From Lachnospiraceae bacterium (GTDB lineage Bacteria; Bacillota_A; Clostridia; Lachnospirales; Lachnospiraceae), in assembly GCA_024690425.1 (NCBI GenBank), contig JAILCT010000245.1, positions 1 to 8,887 of the forward strand: a DNA stretch of 8,887 bases, read 5' to 3'. The notes below the pieces were generated by a model, which had not been told where the DNA came from, did no database searches, and saw only the letters and a list, made by a program, of their open reading frames with translations. Positions 1 through 5,907 of the stretch are shown piece by piece. Numbering within the stretch: the first letter of the stretch is position 1; every line of letters starts with the position of its first letter. Both the position numbers and the translations under genes were made by a program.

Positions 1-2
1 CA

Positions 3-926
3 ATACGTCTTATGACCGGAGCGCCCATACCGGAGGGCTCGGATGCGGTATGCAAGTATGAGGATACCGATTATACCGAAGAAGCAGTTTCGCTCAAAAG
101 GGAATACAGGCCCGGTGAAAACATAATAAGGGCAGGAGAGGATATTAAGAAAGGCACACTCCTTATAAAGGCGGGGAGCCTTATAGATGCAGGAATGATG
201 GGTACAATGGCTTCACTGGGCGTGATGAAAGTCAAGGTATGTAAGCGGCCTCTTGCCGGTATCATATCAACCGGAGATGAACTGGTAGATGCAGCTTCTA
301 TCCCTGGTCCGGGTATGATAAGGAATTCGAACAGATATACCATGGCCGCAGCCCTAAAAGGTATCGGGATAGATACGGTGTATCTTGGACATGCAAGGGA
401 TGATACGGAAGAAACAAAGAGACTCATCGAAAAAGGAGAGAAGTGTGATATCATCATATCAACCGGCGGCGTGTCGGCAGGTGATCACGATCTTGTCCCG
501 GATGCCATGGAGGAGGCAGGGTTTGAGTTTCTTGTCAGAGGCGTTAGGATCAAGCCGGGAATGGCCTGTGCCTACGGCCTTAAGGATGGTAAGCTGATGC
601 TGGCCCTTTCGGGTAATCCGGCATCATCACTTACAAACCTCCAGTGTATCTGCTATCCGGCCCTTAAGAAGCTTGCAGGATACAGGGACTATGATCATAA
701 GCTTATAAAGATGAAGCTAAAGGATGAATGCAAGAAGGCAGGAAAGGGAACCAGATTCCTTCGCGGAAGGCTTGATATAATTGAAGGCGGGGCTTTTCTT
801 GCAGCACCCCTTGATCAGGGAAATGTTGTGATAAGCAGCGCTATAGGATGCAACGCTTACGGGATATTGACTGACATGAGAGCTCCCCTTTTAAGCGGAA
901 GCGTTATTGAAGGTTTTTTGGTTTGA
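3..926 (+). CDS. moeA: Molybdopterin molybdotransferase MoeA (5' end missing)
   Basis: MoeA inserts molybdate into adenylylated molybdopterin to give active Mo cofactor in the cytoplasm. The reading frame is open to the left edge: the codons before the first ATG (12) read I-R-L and continue into MTGAPIPEGSDAV, the conserved internal MoeA motif, so that ATG is not the start and the N-terminal part of the protein lies outside the window. Counting from that methionine, the MoCF domain shows STGDE (86-90), SN (106-107), STGGVSAGD (150-158), KPG (181-183) and SGNPAS (200-205), all expected at the MoeA active site. The C-terminal beta domain (about 230-304) is complete. The next gene starts 15 bases downstream, so they are probably co-transcribed. 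The catalytic motifs all look intact. The family assignment is secure; the true start cannot be seen. Confidence 0.95.
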   Translation: MRLMTGAPIPEGSDAVCKYEDTDYTEEAVSLKREYRPGENIIRAGEDIKKGTLLIKAGSLIDAGMMGTMASLGVMKVKVCKRPLAGIISTGDELVDAASIPGPGMIRNSNRYTMAAALKGIGIDTVYLGHARDDTEETKRLIEKGEKCDIIISTGGVSAGDHDLVPDAMEEAGFEFLVRGVRIKPGMACAYGLKDGKLMLALSGNPASSLTNLQCICYPALKKLAGYRDYDHKLIKMKLKDECKKAGKGTRFLRGRLDIIEGGAFLAAPLDQGNVVISSAIGCNAYGILTDMRAPLLSGSVIEGFLV

Positions 927-941
927 AAGGTTAGGAGAGAT

Positions 942-1958
942 ATGAAGAGGATAAAGGTTGAGGATGCTGTCGGGATGGCTTTATGCCATGATGTAACGGC
1001 AATGTATCCGGGCTTTAAGGGCCCGCTCTTTAAGAGGGGGCACATTATTGAAGAAAAGGATATAGAGGCCCTCCTTGATATAGGGAAGAAGACGGTGTAC
1101 GTTGGCGACATGCCTTATGATATGATCCATGAAGAAGATTGTGCCCTGAGGCTTGCAGGTATGGCTTCAGTTGAGGGGGCCCACTACGAAGGTCCTTCGG
1201 AGGGCAAAGTCATGCTCATAAGCGATACTCAGGGTATGTTCAAGGTTAATACCGAGCTTCTTAAGAGGATAAACGGGATCGGCGATATAACCATATCGAC
1301 ACTGCCAGACCATTACAGGGTTGAAAAGGGGGCAAGACTTGCCTCAATGAGGATAATCCCTCTTTTCACTACGGAGGATGTTATAAGGGAAGCAGAGAAG
1401 ATGTGCAGGGAAGAACGGTTGCTTGACCTCTACCCATATAAGGAGAAAAAGGCGGGAGTCATAATAACCGGTTCCGAGGTTTATAACGGACGAACAGAGG
1501 AAAGGTTTGAACCTGTTGTAAGAAAGAAGCTTGCTTACTATCCGGGGCAGATATTGGACATTAAGATATGCGATGACGATACAGACATGATCATGAGAGC
1601 CGCAAGGGAACTGCTGGATAATGGGGCAGATCTTCTTATTTTCACGGGCGGGATGTCCGTTGATCCCGATGATCTTACTCCCGGTGCGATAAAGAGGCTG
1701 GGAGCGGATATCTTAAGTTACGGTCTGCCTGCCCAGCCGGGGAACATGACTTTGCTTGCTTACCTTGACGGTGCGGCGATAGTTGGAGTGCCGGGGGCTG
1801 CGATAAGCCTGCCGACTACGATGTTCGATGTTCTGCTGCCGCAGATCTACGCGGATATCAGGTTTGATAAACAGGATCTTATAAGGCTCGCAGAAGGCGG
1901 CCTGTGCCAGATGTGTGATAATTGCCATTATCCCAATTGTACATTCGGCCGTTACTAA
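942..1958 (+). CDS. Molybdopterin-binding (MoCF/MoeA-like) protein with Cys-rich C-terminal tail
   Basis: A 338-residue protein with a MoaB/Mog/MoeA-type molybdopterin-binding fold in its second half (about 170-300). Visible motifs are TGSEV (176-180), in the place of MoeA's GDE; TGGMSVDPDD (235-244), the GGxS loop; and GVPG (282-285), in the place of SGNP. The first ~165 residues resemble the accessory N-terminal part of clostridial molybdopterin-binding proteins rather than full MoeA domains. The protein ends with C322, C325, C328 and C333 in a C-x2-C-x2-C-x4-C pattern (CQMCDNCHYPNC), which could bind an Fe-S cluster or zinc. The start is ATG 942, with AGGAGA at 933-938. The gene sits between moeA and mobB-moaC, which supports a role in Mo-cofactor insertion or handling. 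Substitution of the MoeA acidic motif leaves it unclear whether it is catalytic. The exact function is unknown; MogA-like adenylylation or cofactor delivery are alternatives. Confidence 0.8.
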   Translation: MKRIKVEDAVGMALCHDVTAMYPGFKGPLFKRGHIIEEKDIEALLDIGKKTVYVGDMPYDMIHEEDCALRLAGMASVEGAHYEGPSEGKVMLISDTQGMFKVNTELLKRINGIGDITISTLPDHYRVEKGARLASMRIIPLFTTEDVIREAEKMCREERLLDLYPYKEKKAGVIITGSEVYNGRTEERFEPVVRKKLAYYPGQILDIKICDDDTDMIMRAARELLDNGADLLIFTGGMSVDPDDLTPGAIKRLGADILSYGLPAQPGNMTLLAYLDGAAIVGVPGAAISLPTTMFDVLLPQIYADIRFDKQDLIRLAEGGLCQMCDNCHYPNCTFGRY

Positions 1959-1990
1959 ACGTCGGATCTGACAGTCAAAGGAGAAGGAAG

Positions 1991-2992
1991 ATGACAGCTA
2001 AAAAGAGTGATGCGGCCGTGCTCGGCTTTTCGGGCTTTTCGGGAAGCGGCAAGACAACGCTTATAGAAAAACTTATCCCGGTCCTTAAAAAGAAGGGGCT
2101 TAAACTTGCAGTCATAAAACATGACGGACATGATTTTGACATGGATAAGGAAGGGAAGGATACATACAGGTTTGCAAGGGCCGGAGCCGATACCGTGTTG
2201 ATATCTTCCGTATCAAAGAGTGCAAGGCTGTCCGTGCGGCCCATGTCTCTTGAAGAGATGCTCTCAGATGGCGGGGATGCGGATCTTATCCTGGTTGAGG
2301 GCTATAAATACGCTGATATACCAAGGATTGGCGTTACAAGTTCACGTACCGGATATGAGCTCGCCGAGAAAGCCGGCGTATACAGGGCGATTGCCTGTGA
2401 TGACACTTCAAGGTTTGATGATATAAGCAATATACCTGTGTTCGATCTGAATGATGCGGCAGGTATTTCCGAATGGATCATAAGCGATATCATTTCTGCG
2501 GATGATAATAAGGCAAAATCAGATGCCCTCACGCACTTTGATCCCGAAGGGAATGCAAGGATGGTAAATGTCGGCGAAAAGGATATTACCGTGCGGGAAG
2601 CGGTCGCCGGCGCAAGGGTGGTAGTCAACAGGACCCTTTTTGACCTCATCAAAAAAGGCGGCGTAAAGAAGGGCGATGTCCTTACCGTAGCACAGATCGC
2701 CGGTATAATGGGTGCCAAGAGGACTCCGGACCTTATACCCATGTGCCATCCGATAATGATCGATGGTGTGGATGTAAGGCTTAAACTTAATGAAGATGAT
2801 ACTGCGATAGACATAGAGGCATCCGTTAAGTGTACCGGAAGGACCGGAGTGGAGATGGAGGCACTGACGGCGTGCTCGATCGCAGCCCTTACCGTATACG
2901 ATATGTGCAAGTCAGTCCAGAGGGATATCGTGATCAGTAATATTCATCTGCTGCGTAAGAGTGGAGGTGAGTCAGGGGATTATGAAAAATAA
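1991..2992 (+). CDS. Fused MobB-MoaC Mo-cofactor biosynthesis protein
   Basis: A 333-residue two-domain protein. Residues 9-168 are MobB, the GTP-binding partner of MobA in nucleotide attachment. This part has the Walker A GFSGSGKT (15-22), the MobB segment around IKHDGHDFD (42-50), and DLILVEGYK (98-106). Residues about 180-333 are MoaC, which with MoaA forms cyclic pyranopterin monophosphate from GTP. The MoaC catalytic residues align with E. coli K51, H77, D128 and K131 as K227, H253 (PMCHP), D304 and K307 (YDMCK). The TGVEMEALTA motif (285-294) is also intact. The start is ATG 1991, with AAAGGAG at 1977-1983; the open frame reaches further upstream but has no better site. The gene is continuous, with no stop or frameshift at the junction, and the linker is short and polar (about 169-180). 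Both domains look functional. The fusion joins an early and a late step of the pathway. Confidence 0.93.
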   Translation: MTAKKSDAAVLGFSGFSGSGKTTLIEKLIPVLKKKGLKLAVIKHDGHDFDMDKEGKDTYRFARAGADTVLISSVSKSARLSVRPMSLEEMLSDGGDADLILVEGYKYADIPRIGVTSSRTGYELAEKAGVYRAIACDDTSRFDDISNIPVFDLNDAAGISEWIISDIISADDNKAKSDALTHFDPEGNARMVNVGEKDITVREAVAGARVVVNRTLFDLIKKGGVKKGDVLTVAQIAGIMGAKRTPDLIPMCHPIMIDGVDVRLKLNEDDTAIDIEASVKCTGRTGVEMEALTACSIAALTVYDMCKSVQRDIVISNIHLLRKSGGESGDYEK

Positions 2993-3557
2993 GATCGCGG
3001 CGGCGGTTCTTATCGGCGGGCGTTCCACGAGGATGGGAAGCCCCAAGGAGGACATGATCGTCCCGGGTGATAAAAGGACCTTCCTTGAGAAGATATGCGA
3101 TGAGGTAGATGCTGTTTACGGGGAATATATAGAGGCAAGATACCTGTCAGTAAGGAAAGGGCAGGTCAGGTTAAGGGAAGGCTGGACATCTGTAGCTGAC
3201 GAATATACCGATATCGGGCCGATGGGAGGTCTTATCCCGGTATTAAAAAGAGCGCGGGATGAGGGAATGGAAGCGGTCCTTCTCCTTGCATGTGATATGA
3301 CTTCTTATGATAAGGAAGAGATCTCGGATATCTGCCGGGCTTATAGGGGAGAGAGTATCCTGTGGGCAAGAACGGACGGGAAGAACATACAGCCTCTTGC
3401 AAGCATATACCGGACAGATATGCTTGAAGGCGCGGTAAAGATGGCCCTTTTGAAAGAATACCGTTTAAGGGATCTTGAAAGGTATTCCGGGGATACAGGC
3501 TTTTACGACAGCAGCAGAAGCGGAGCATATATAAATGTAAACAGTCTTAATGGCTGA
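2982..3557 (+). CDS. mobA: Molybdenum cofactor guanylyltransferase, MobA type
   Basis: A 191-residue nucleotidyltransferase that would attach a nucleotide, in MobA usually GMP from GTP, to molybdopterin. It shows the family's N-terminal loop LIGGRSTRMGSPK (10-22), the DIGPMGGL segment (77-84, matching GPLAGL), the metal-site region LLACDM (101-106), IQPLASIYR (136-144), and INVN near the C-terminus (184-187). The start at ATG 2982 overlaps the end of mobB-moaC by 11 bases, indicating translational coupling. GGAGGTGA (2963-2970) or AGGGG (2974-2978) could serve as the ribosome site, and a GTG at 2961 is a weaker alternative start. The MobB domain encoded just upstream is its expected partner. 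GTP over CTP preference (MobA versus MocA) is assumed from similarity and the MobB neighbour, not proven by a residue I can point to. Confidence 0.85.
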   Translation: MKNKIAAAVLIGGRSTRMGSPKEDMIVPGDKRTFLEKICDEVDAVYGEYIEARYLSVRKGQVRLREGWTSVADEYTDIGPMGGLIPVLKRARDEGMEAVLLLACDMTSYDKEEISDICRAYRGESILWARTDGKNIQPLASIYRTDMLEGAVKMALLKEYRLRDLERYSGDTGFYDSSRSGAYINVNSLNG

Positions 3558-3570
3558 CGGATACGATATT

Positions 3571-3608
3571 AAAGGGGTGTCAAGAAAAAATACTTGACAC
3601 CCCTTTTT
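3571..3608 (+). terminator. Intrinsic terminator of the Mo-cofactor operon
   Basis: A perfect 14-bp inverted repeat (3571-3584 and 3593-3606, AAAGGGGTGTCAAG and its complement) encloses an 8-base A-rich loop, with a T run at 3604-3608. It lies 13 bases after the mobA stop. The right arm contains the -35 box of the next operon. The T tract is short (five Ts, then CTCTT), so termination may be incomplete. Confidence 0.85.
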
Positions 3609-3622
3609 CTCTTGTGTATTAT
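3594..3622 (+). promoter_or_regulatory. Sigma-A type promoter for ylxM-ffh
   Basis: The -35 box TTGACA (3594-3599) matches the consensus exactly. A 17-base spacer leads to TATTAT (3617-3622), a 5/6 match to the -10 consensus. The expected transcription start is near 3629, about 20 bases before the ylxM ATG. The -35 box lies inside the right arm of the upstream terminator hairpin. Confidence 0.8.
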
Positions 3623-3648
3623 ATAGCTTGTGCTGTAAGGAGCTTTGT

Positions 3649-3981
3649 ATGGAACGTATTGCTTATCAGAACTTATTATATGACTTTTACGGTGAGCTTC
3701 TTACCGAACATCAGAGGCGTATATATGAGAGCGCCGTTTATGAGGACCTCTCGCTTAAGGAACTGTCCGAAGAATACGGGATAACCCGTCAGGGGGTACA
3801 TGATCTTATAAAGAGGTGCGATAAGATACTTGAGGAATATGAGAACAGGCTTCATATGATAGAGAAGTTTTCAAGTATCAAGGGACTTGTCGGTCAGATA
3901 AGGGATGCTGCCGGACAGGACGGGAGCGAAAACGGTGATAAGATAAGAGGCTTATGTGATAAGCTTCTGGAGACTTTATAG
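3649..3981 (+). CDS. ylxM: YlxM family SRP-associated helix-turn-helix protein
   Basis: A 110-residue protein of the YlxM/p13 family, which is encoded next to ffh in many Firmicutes and has been linked to signal recognition particle function. Residues about 15-65 form a sigma-70 region-4-like helix-turn-helix: the segment LSLKELSEEYGITRQGVHDL (34-53) carries the recognition helix around ITRQGVHDLI. The C-terminal part is charged and helical. The start is ATG 3649, with AAGGAG at 3637-3642; an in-frame GTG/TTG extension upstream would overlap the ribosome site. The stop codon directly abuts the ffh ATG with no gap, so translation is probably coupled. Whether it acts on DNA, RNA or the Ffh protein is not decided by the sequence. 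Confidence 0.93.
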   Translation: MERIAYQNLLYDFYGELLTEHQRRIYESAVYEDLSLKELSEEYGITRQGVHDLIKRCDKILEEYENRLHMIEKFSSIKGLVGQIRDAAGQDGSENGDKIRGLCDKLLETL

Positions 3982-5337
3982 ATGGCATTTGAGAGCTTGA
4001 CCGAAAAACTGCAGAATGTCTTCAAGGGCCTTCGTAGCAAGGGACGTCTTACCGAAGAGGATGTTAAGGCGGCTCTTAAGGAAGTTAAGATGGCCCTGCT
4101 TGAAGCCGACGTTAACTTCAGGGTGGTAAAACAGTTCGTCAAGTCTGTTGAAGAAAGAGCTGTTGGCCAGGATGTTATGAACGGTCTTAATCCCGGCCAG
4201 ATGGTCATAAAGATCGTCAATGAAGAGATGATCGCCCTTATGGGAAGTGAGACCACGGAACTTACCCTTCAACCGGGTAAGGCTGTGACCGTCATCATGA
4301 TGTGCGGCCTTCAGGGTGCAGGTAAGACAACAACAGCAGCCAAGCTTGCAGGCAAGCTTAAATTAAAGGGTAAGAAGTGCCTGCTGGTTGCAGCTGACGT
4401 ATACAGGCCGGCCGCCATCAAGCAGCTGGAAATGAATGCGCAGAAGCAGGAGGTTGACTTTTTCTCCATGGGTGATAAGAAGTCACCCGTTGATATAGCA
4501 AGGGCTGCGATCGAGCACGCGAACAAGAACGGACATAACATCGTATTTATAGATACTGCAGGCCGTCTCCAGATAGATGAGGAGATGATGCAGGAGCTTT
4601 CCGATATAAAGTCAAATGTCGATGTGCATCAGACCCTTCTTGTGGTCGATGCCATGACGGGTCAGGAAGCCGTAAACGTCGCATCATCCTTTAATGACAA
4701 GATAGGAGTCGACGGAGTCATCCTCTCTAAGATGGACGGTGATGCAAGAGGCGGAGCCGCATTGTCAATAAAGGCAGTGACAGGCAAGCCTATACTCTAT
4801 GTGGGTATGGGCGAGAAGTTGTCGGATCTTGAGCAGTTCTATCCGGACAGGATGGCAAGCAGGATCCTGGGTATGGGAGATGTCCTTACCCTTATCGAGA
4901 AGGCGAGTGAGAATCTCGATATCGATGAGGAGAAGGAAAAGGAGATGTCCCGCAAGCTCAAGAAGGGTAAGTTTGATTTTGAAGACTACCTTGAGAGCAT
5001 GAATCAGATGAAGAAAATGGGAGGTCTGTCGAGTATCTTAGGCATGATGCCGGGACTCGGAATGGGCATAAAGACCCAGGACCTTGAGAATGCTATAGAT
5101 GAGAAGAAGATGGCGCGTACCGAAGCCATCGTCCTGTCAATGACCAAAAAGGAGAGGCAGAATCCCGACATCTTAAATCCTTCAAGGAAGCACAGGATAG
5201 CCAAGGGCGCAGGTGTTGACATTTCAGAAGTCAACAGGCTTGTCAAACAGTTCGAGCAGAGCCGCAAGATGATGAAGCAGCTGCCCGGAATGATGAACGG
5301 AATGGGTAAAAAGGGTAAATTCAAAATGCCCTTTTAG
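3982..5337 (+). CDS. ffh: Signal recognition particle GTPase Ffh
   Basis: The 451-residue protein subunit of SRP. It binds SRP RNA and signal peptides of nascent chains and delivers ribosomes to FtsY at the membrane. The helical N domain (about 1-95) is followed by the GTPase domain with G1 GLQGAGKTT (109-117), DVYRPAA (139-145), G3 DTAGR (191-195) and G4-type SKMDGD (249-254, where TKLD is more usual). The M domain (about 320-451) is methionine-rich, with runs such as MNQMKKMGG and MMPGLGMG, and has the RNA-binding helix-turn-helix region around RKHRIAKGAG. The C-terminus has the usual basic, Met-rich tail ending KMPF. Length is typical. It is the second gene of the ylxM-led operon; no separate promoter is evident. 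Codon use (more CGT and ATC) differs from the Mo genes, as expected for a well-expressed gene. Confidence 0.98.
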   Translation: MAFESLTEKLQNVFKGLRSKGRLTEEDVKAALKEVKMALLEADVNFRVVKQFVKSVEERAVGQDVMNGLNPGQMVIKIVNEEMIALMGSETTELTLQPGKAVTVIMMCGLQGAGKTTTAAKLAGKLKLKGKKCLLVAADVYRPAAIKQLEMNAQKQEVDFFSMGDKKSPVDIARAAIEHANKNGHNIVFIDTAGRLQIDEEMMQELSDIKSNVDVHQTLLVVDAMTGQEAVNVASSFNDKIGVDGVILSKMDGDARGGAALSIKAVTGKPILYVGMGEKLSDLEQFYPDRMASRILGMGDVLTLIEKASENLDIDEEKEKEMSRKLKKGKFDFEDYLESMNQMKKMGGLSSILGMMPGLGMGIKTQDLENAIDEKKMARTEAIVLSMTKKERQNPDILNPSRKHRIAKGAGVDISEVNRLVKQFEQSRKMMKQLPGMMNGMGKKGKFKMPF

Positions 5338-5371
5338 ATAAAAACCAAATATTTTTATGGAGGTGAAAGAA

Positions 5372-5617
5372 ATGGCAGTAAAGATCAGACTCAGGAGAAT
5401 GGGACAGAAGAAGGCACCTTACTATAGAATCATTGTTGCTGACGGAAGGTCTCCCCGTGACGGAAGGTTCATCGAGGAAATAGGCACATATGATCCCAGT
5501 ACGGAGCCCAGCACCGTTAAGGTGAATGAAGAGCTTGCCAAGAAGTGGCTTGCTAACGGTGCTCAGCCTACAGAGGTTGTCAGCAAGATTTTCAAGAATG
5601 CCGGAATAACCAAATAG
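5372..5617 (+). CDS. rpsP: 30S ribosomal protein S16
   Basis: An 81-residue S16, a small-subunit protein important for 30S assembly. The N-terminus [20 protein letters not shown] and the following [21 protein letters not shown] segment are the conserved S16 core. The start is ATG 5372, with a strong GGAGGTGA site (5359-5366); an ATG at 5357 in the same frame overlaps that site and would add five residues foreign to S16. It follows ffh by 34 bases with no terminator, so it belongs to the same operon, and khpA follows 15 bases after its stop. Confidence 0.98.
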   Translation: MAVKIRLRRMGQKKAPYYRIIVADGRSPRDGRFIEEIGTYDPSTEPSTVKVNEELAKKWLANGAQPTEVVSKIFKNAGITK

Positions 5618-5632
5618 ACCTGGAGGTAGAGC

Positions 5633-5875
5633 ATGAAAGAGTTAGTTGAAGTAATCGCAAGATCGCTTGTTGATAAGCCTGATGAGGTTAATGTTACCGA
5701 GCGCGAGGACGACAACGCCATCGTAGTTGAACTCAGGGTTGCCCAGTCTGATATGGGTAAGGTTATCGGTAAGCAGGGACGTATCGCCAAGGCCTTAAGG
5801 ACTGTTGTCAAGGCTGCTTCATCCAAGGATGATAAAAAGGTGATCGTTGATATCGTAGACGTGGATAAAGAATAG
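5633..5875 (+). CDS. khpA: KH-domain RNA-binding protein KhpA (YlqC)
   Basis: An 80-residue single type-II KH domain protein. The RNA-contacting GxxG loop is G46-K-Q-G49 in KVIGKQGRIAKALR. KhpA forms a small-RNA and mRNA-binding complex with KhpB (Jag/EloR) in Gram-positives and affects cell elongation in streptococci; this is family knowledge, not visible here. The start is ATG 5633, with GGAGGT at 5622-5627. The stop codon TAG lies inside the stem of the downstream terminator. Its place right after rpsP is conserved in Firmicutes, where rimM and trmD frequently follow; here the operon ends instead. Confidence 0.96.
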   Translation: MKELVEVIARSLVDKPDEVNVTEREDDNAIVVELRVAQSDMGKVIGKQGRIAKALRTVVKAASSKDDKKVIVDIVDVDKE

Positions 5876-5907
5876 GAGAGGCATTGCCTCTCCTAATCCT
5901 TTTCTTA
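5873..5907. terminator. Shared bidirectional terminator between khpA and thrS
   Basis: A near-perfect palindrome: TAGGAGAGGC (5873-5882) pairs with 5886-5895 around a 3-base ATT loop. On the + strand it is followed by AATCCTTTTCTT, and on the - strand by a weaker T-rich run (TTCTTT). It sits between two convergent genes and includes the khpA stop codon in its left arm. It lies 9 bases beyond the thrS stop. Confidence 0.8.

Noticed and set aside
12..14. ATG 12 as the true moeA start
   Set aside because: It lies inside a conserved internal MoeA motif (RxMTGAPxPxG), and the frame continues upstream to the window edge.
2302..2910. 202-codon open frame on the - strand inside mobB-moaC
   Set aside because: It lies wholly over strongly conserved MobB and MoaC coding sequence. 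Its Ser/Ile/Pro-rich translation is a mirror of that gene's codons, and it has no recognisable domain.
3555..3583. - strand promoter using the TTGACA in the left arm of the terminator hairpin
   Set aside because: The palindrome gives a - strand TTGACA (3583-3578), but the sequence 17 bases on (CCGTCA) is nothing like a -10 box.
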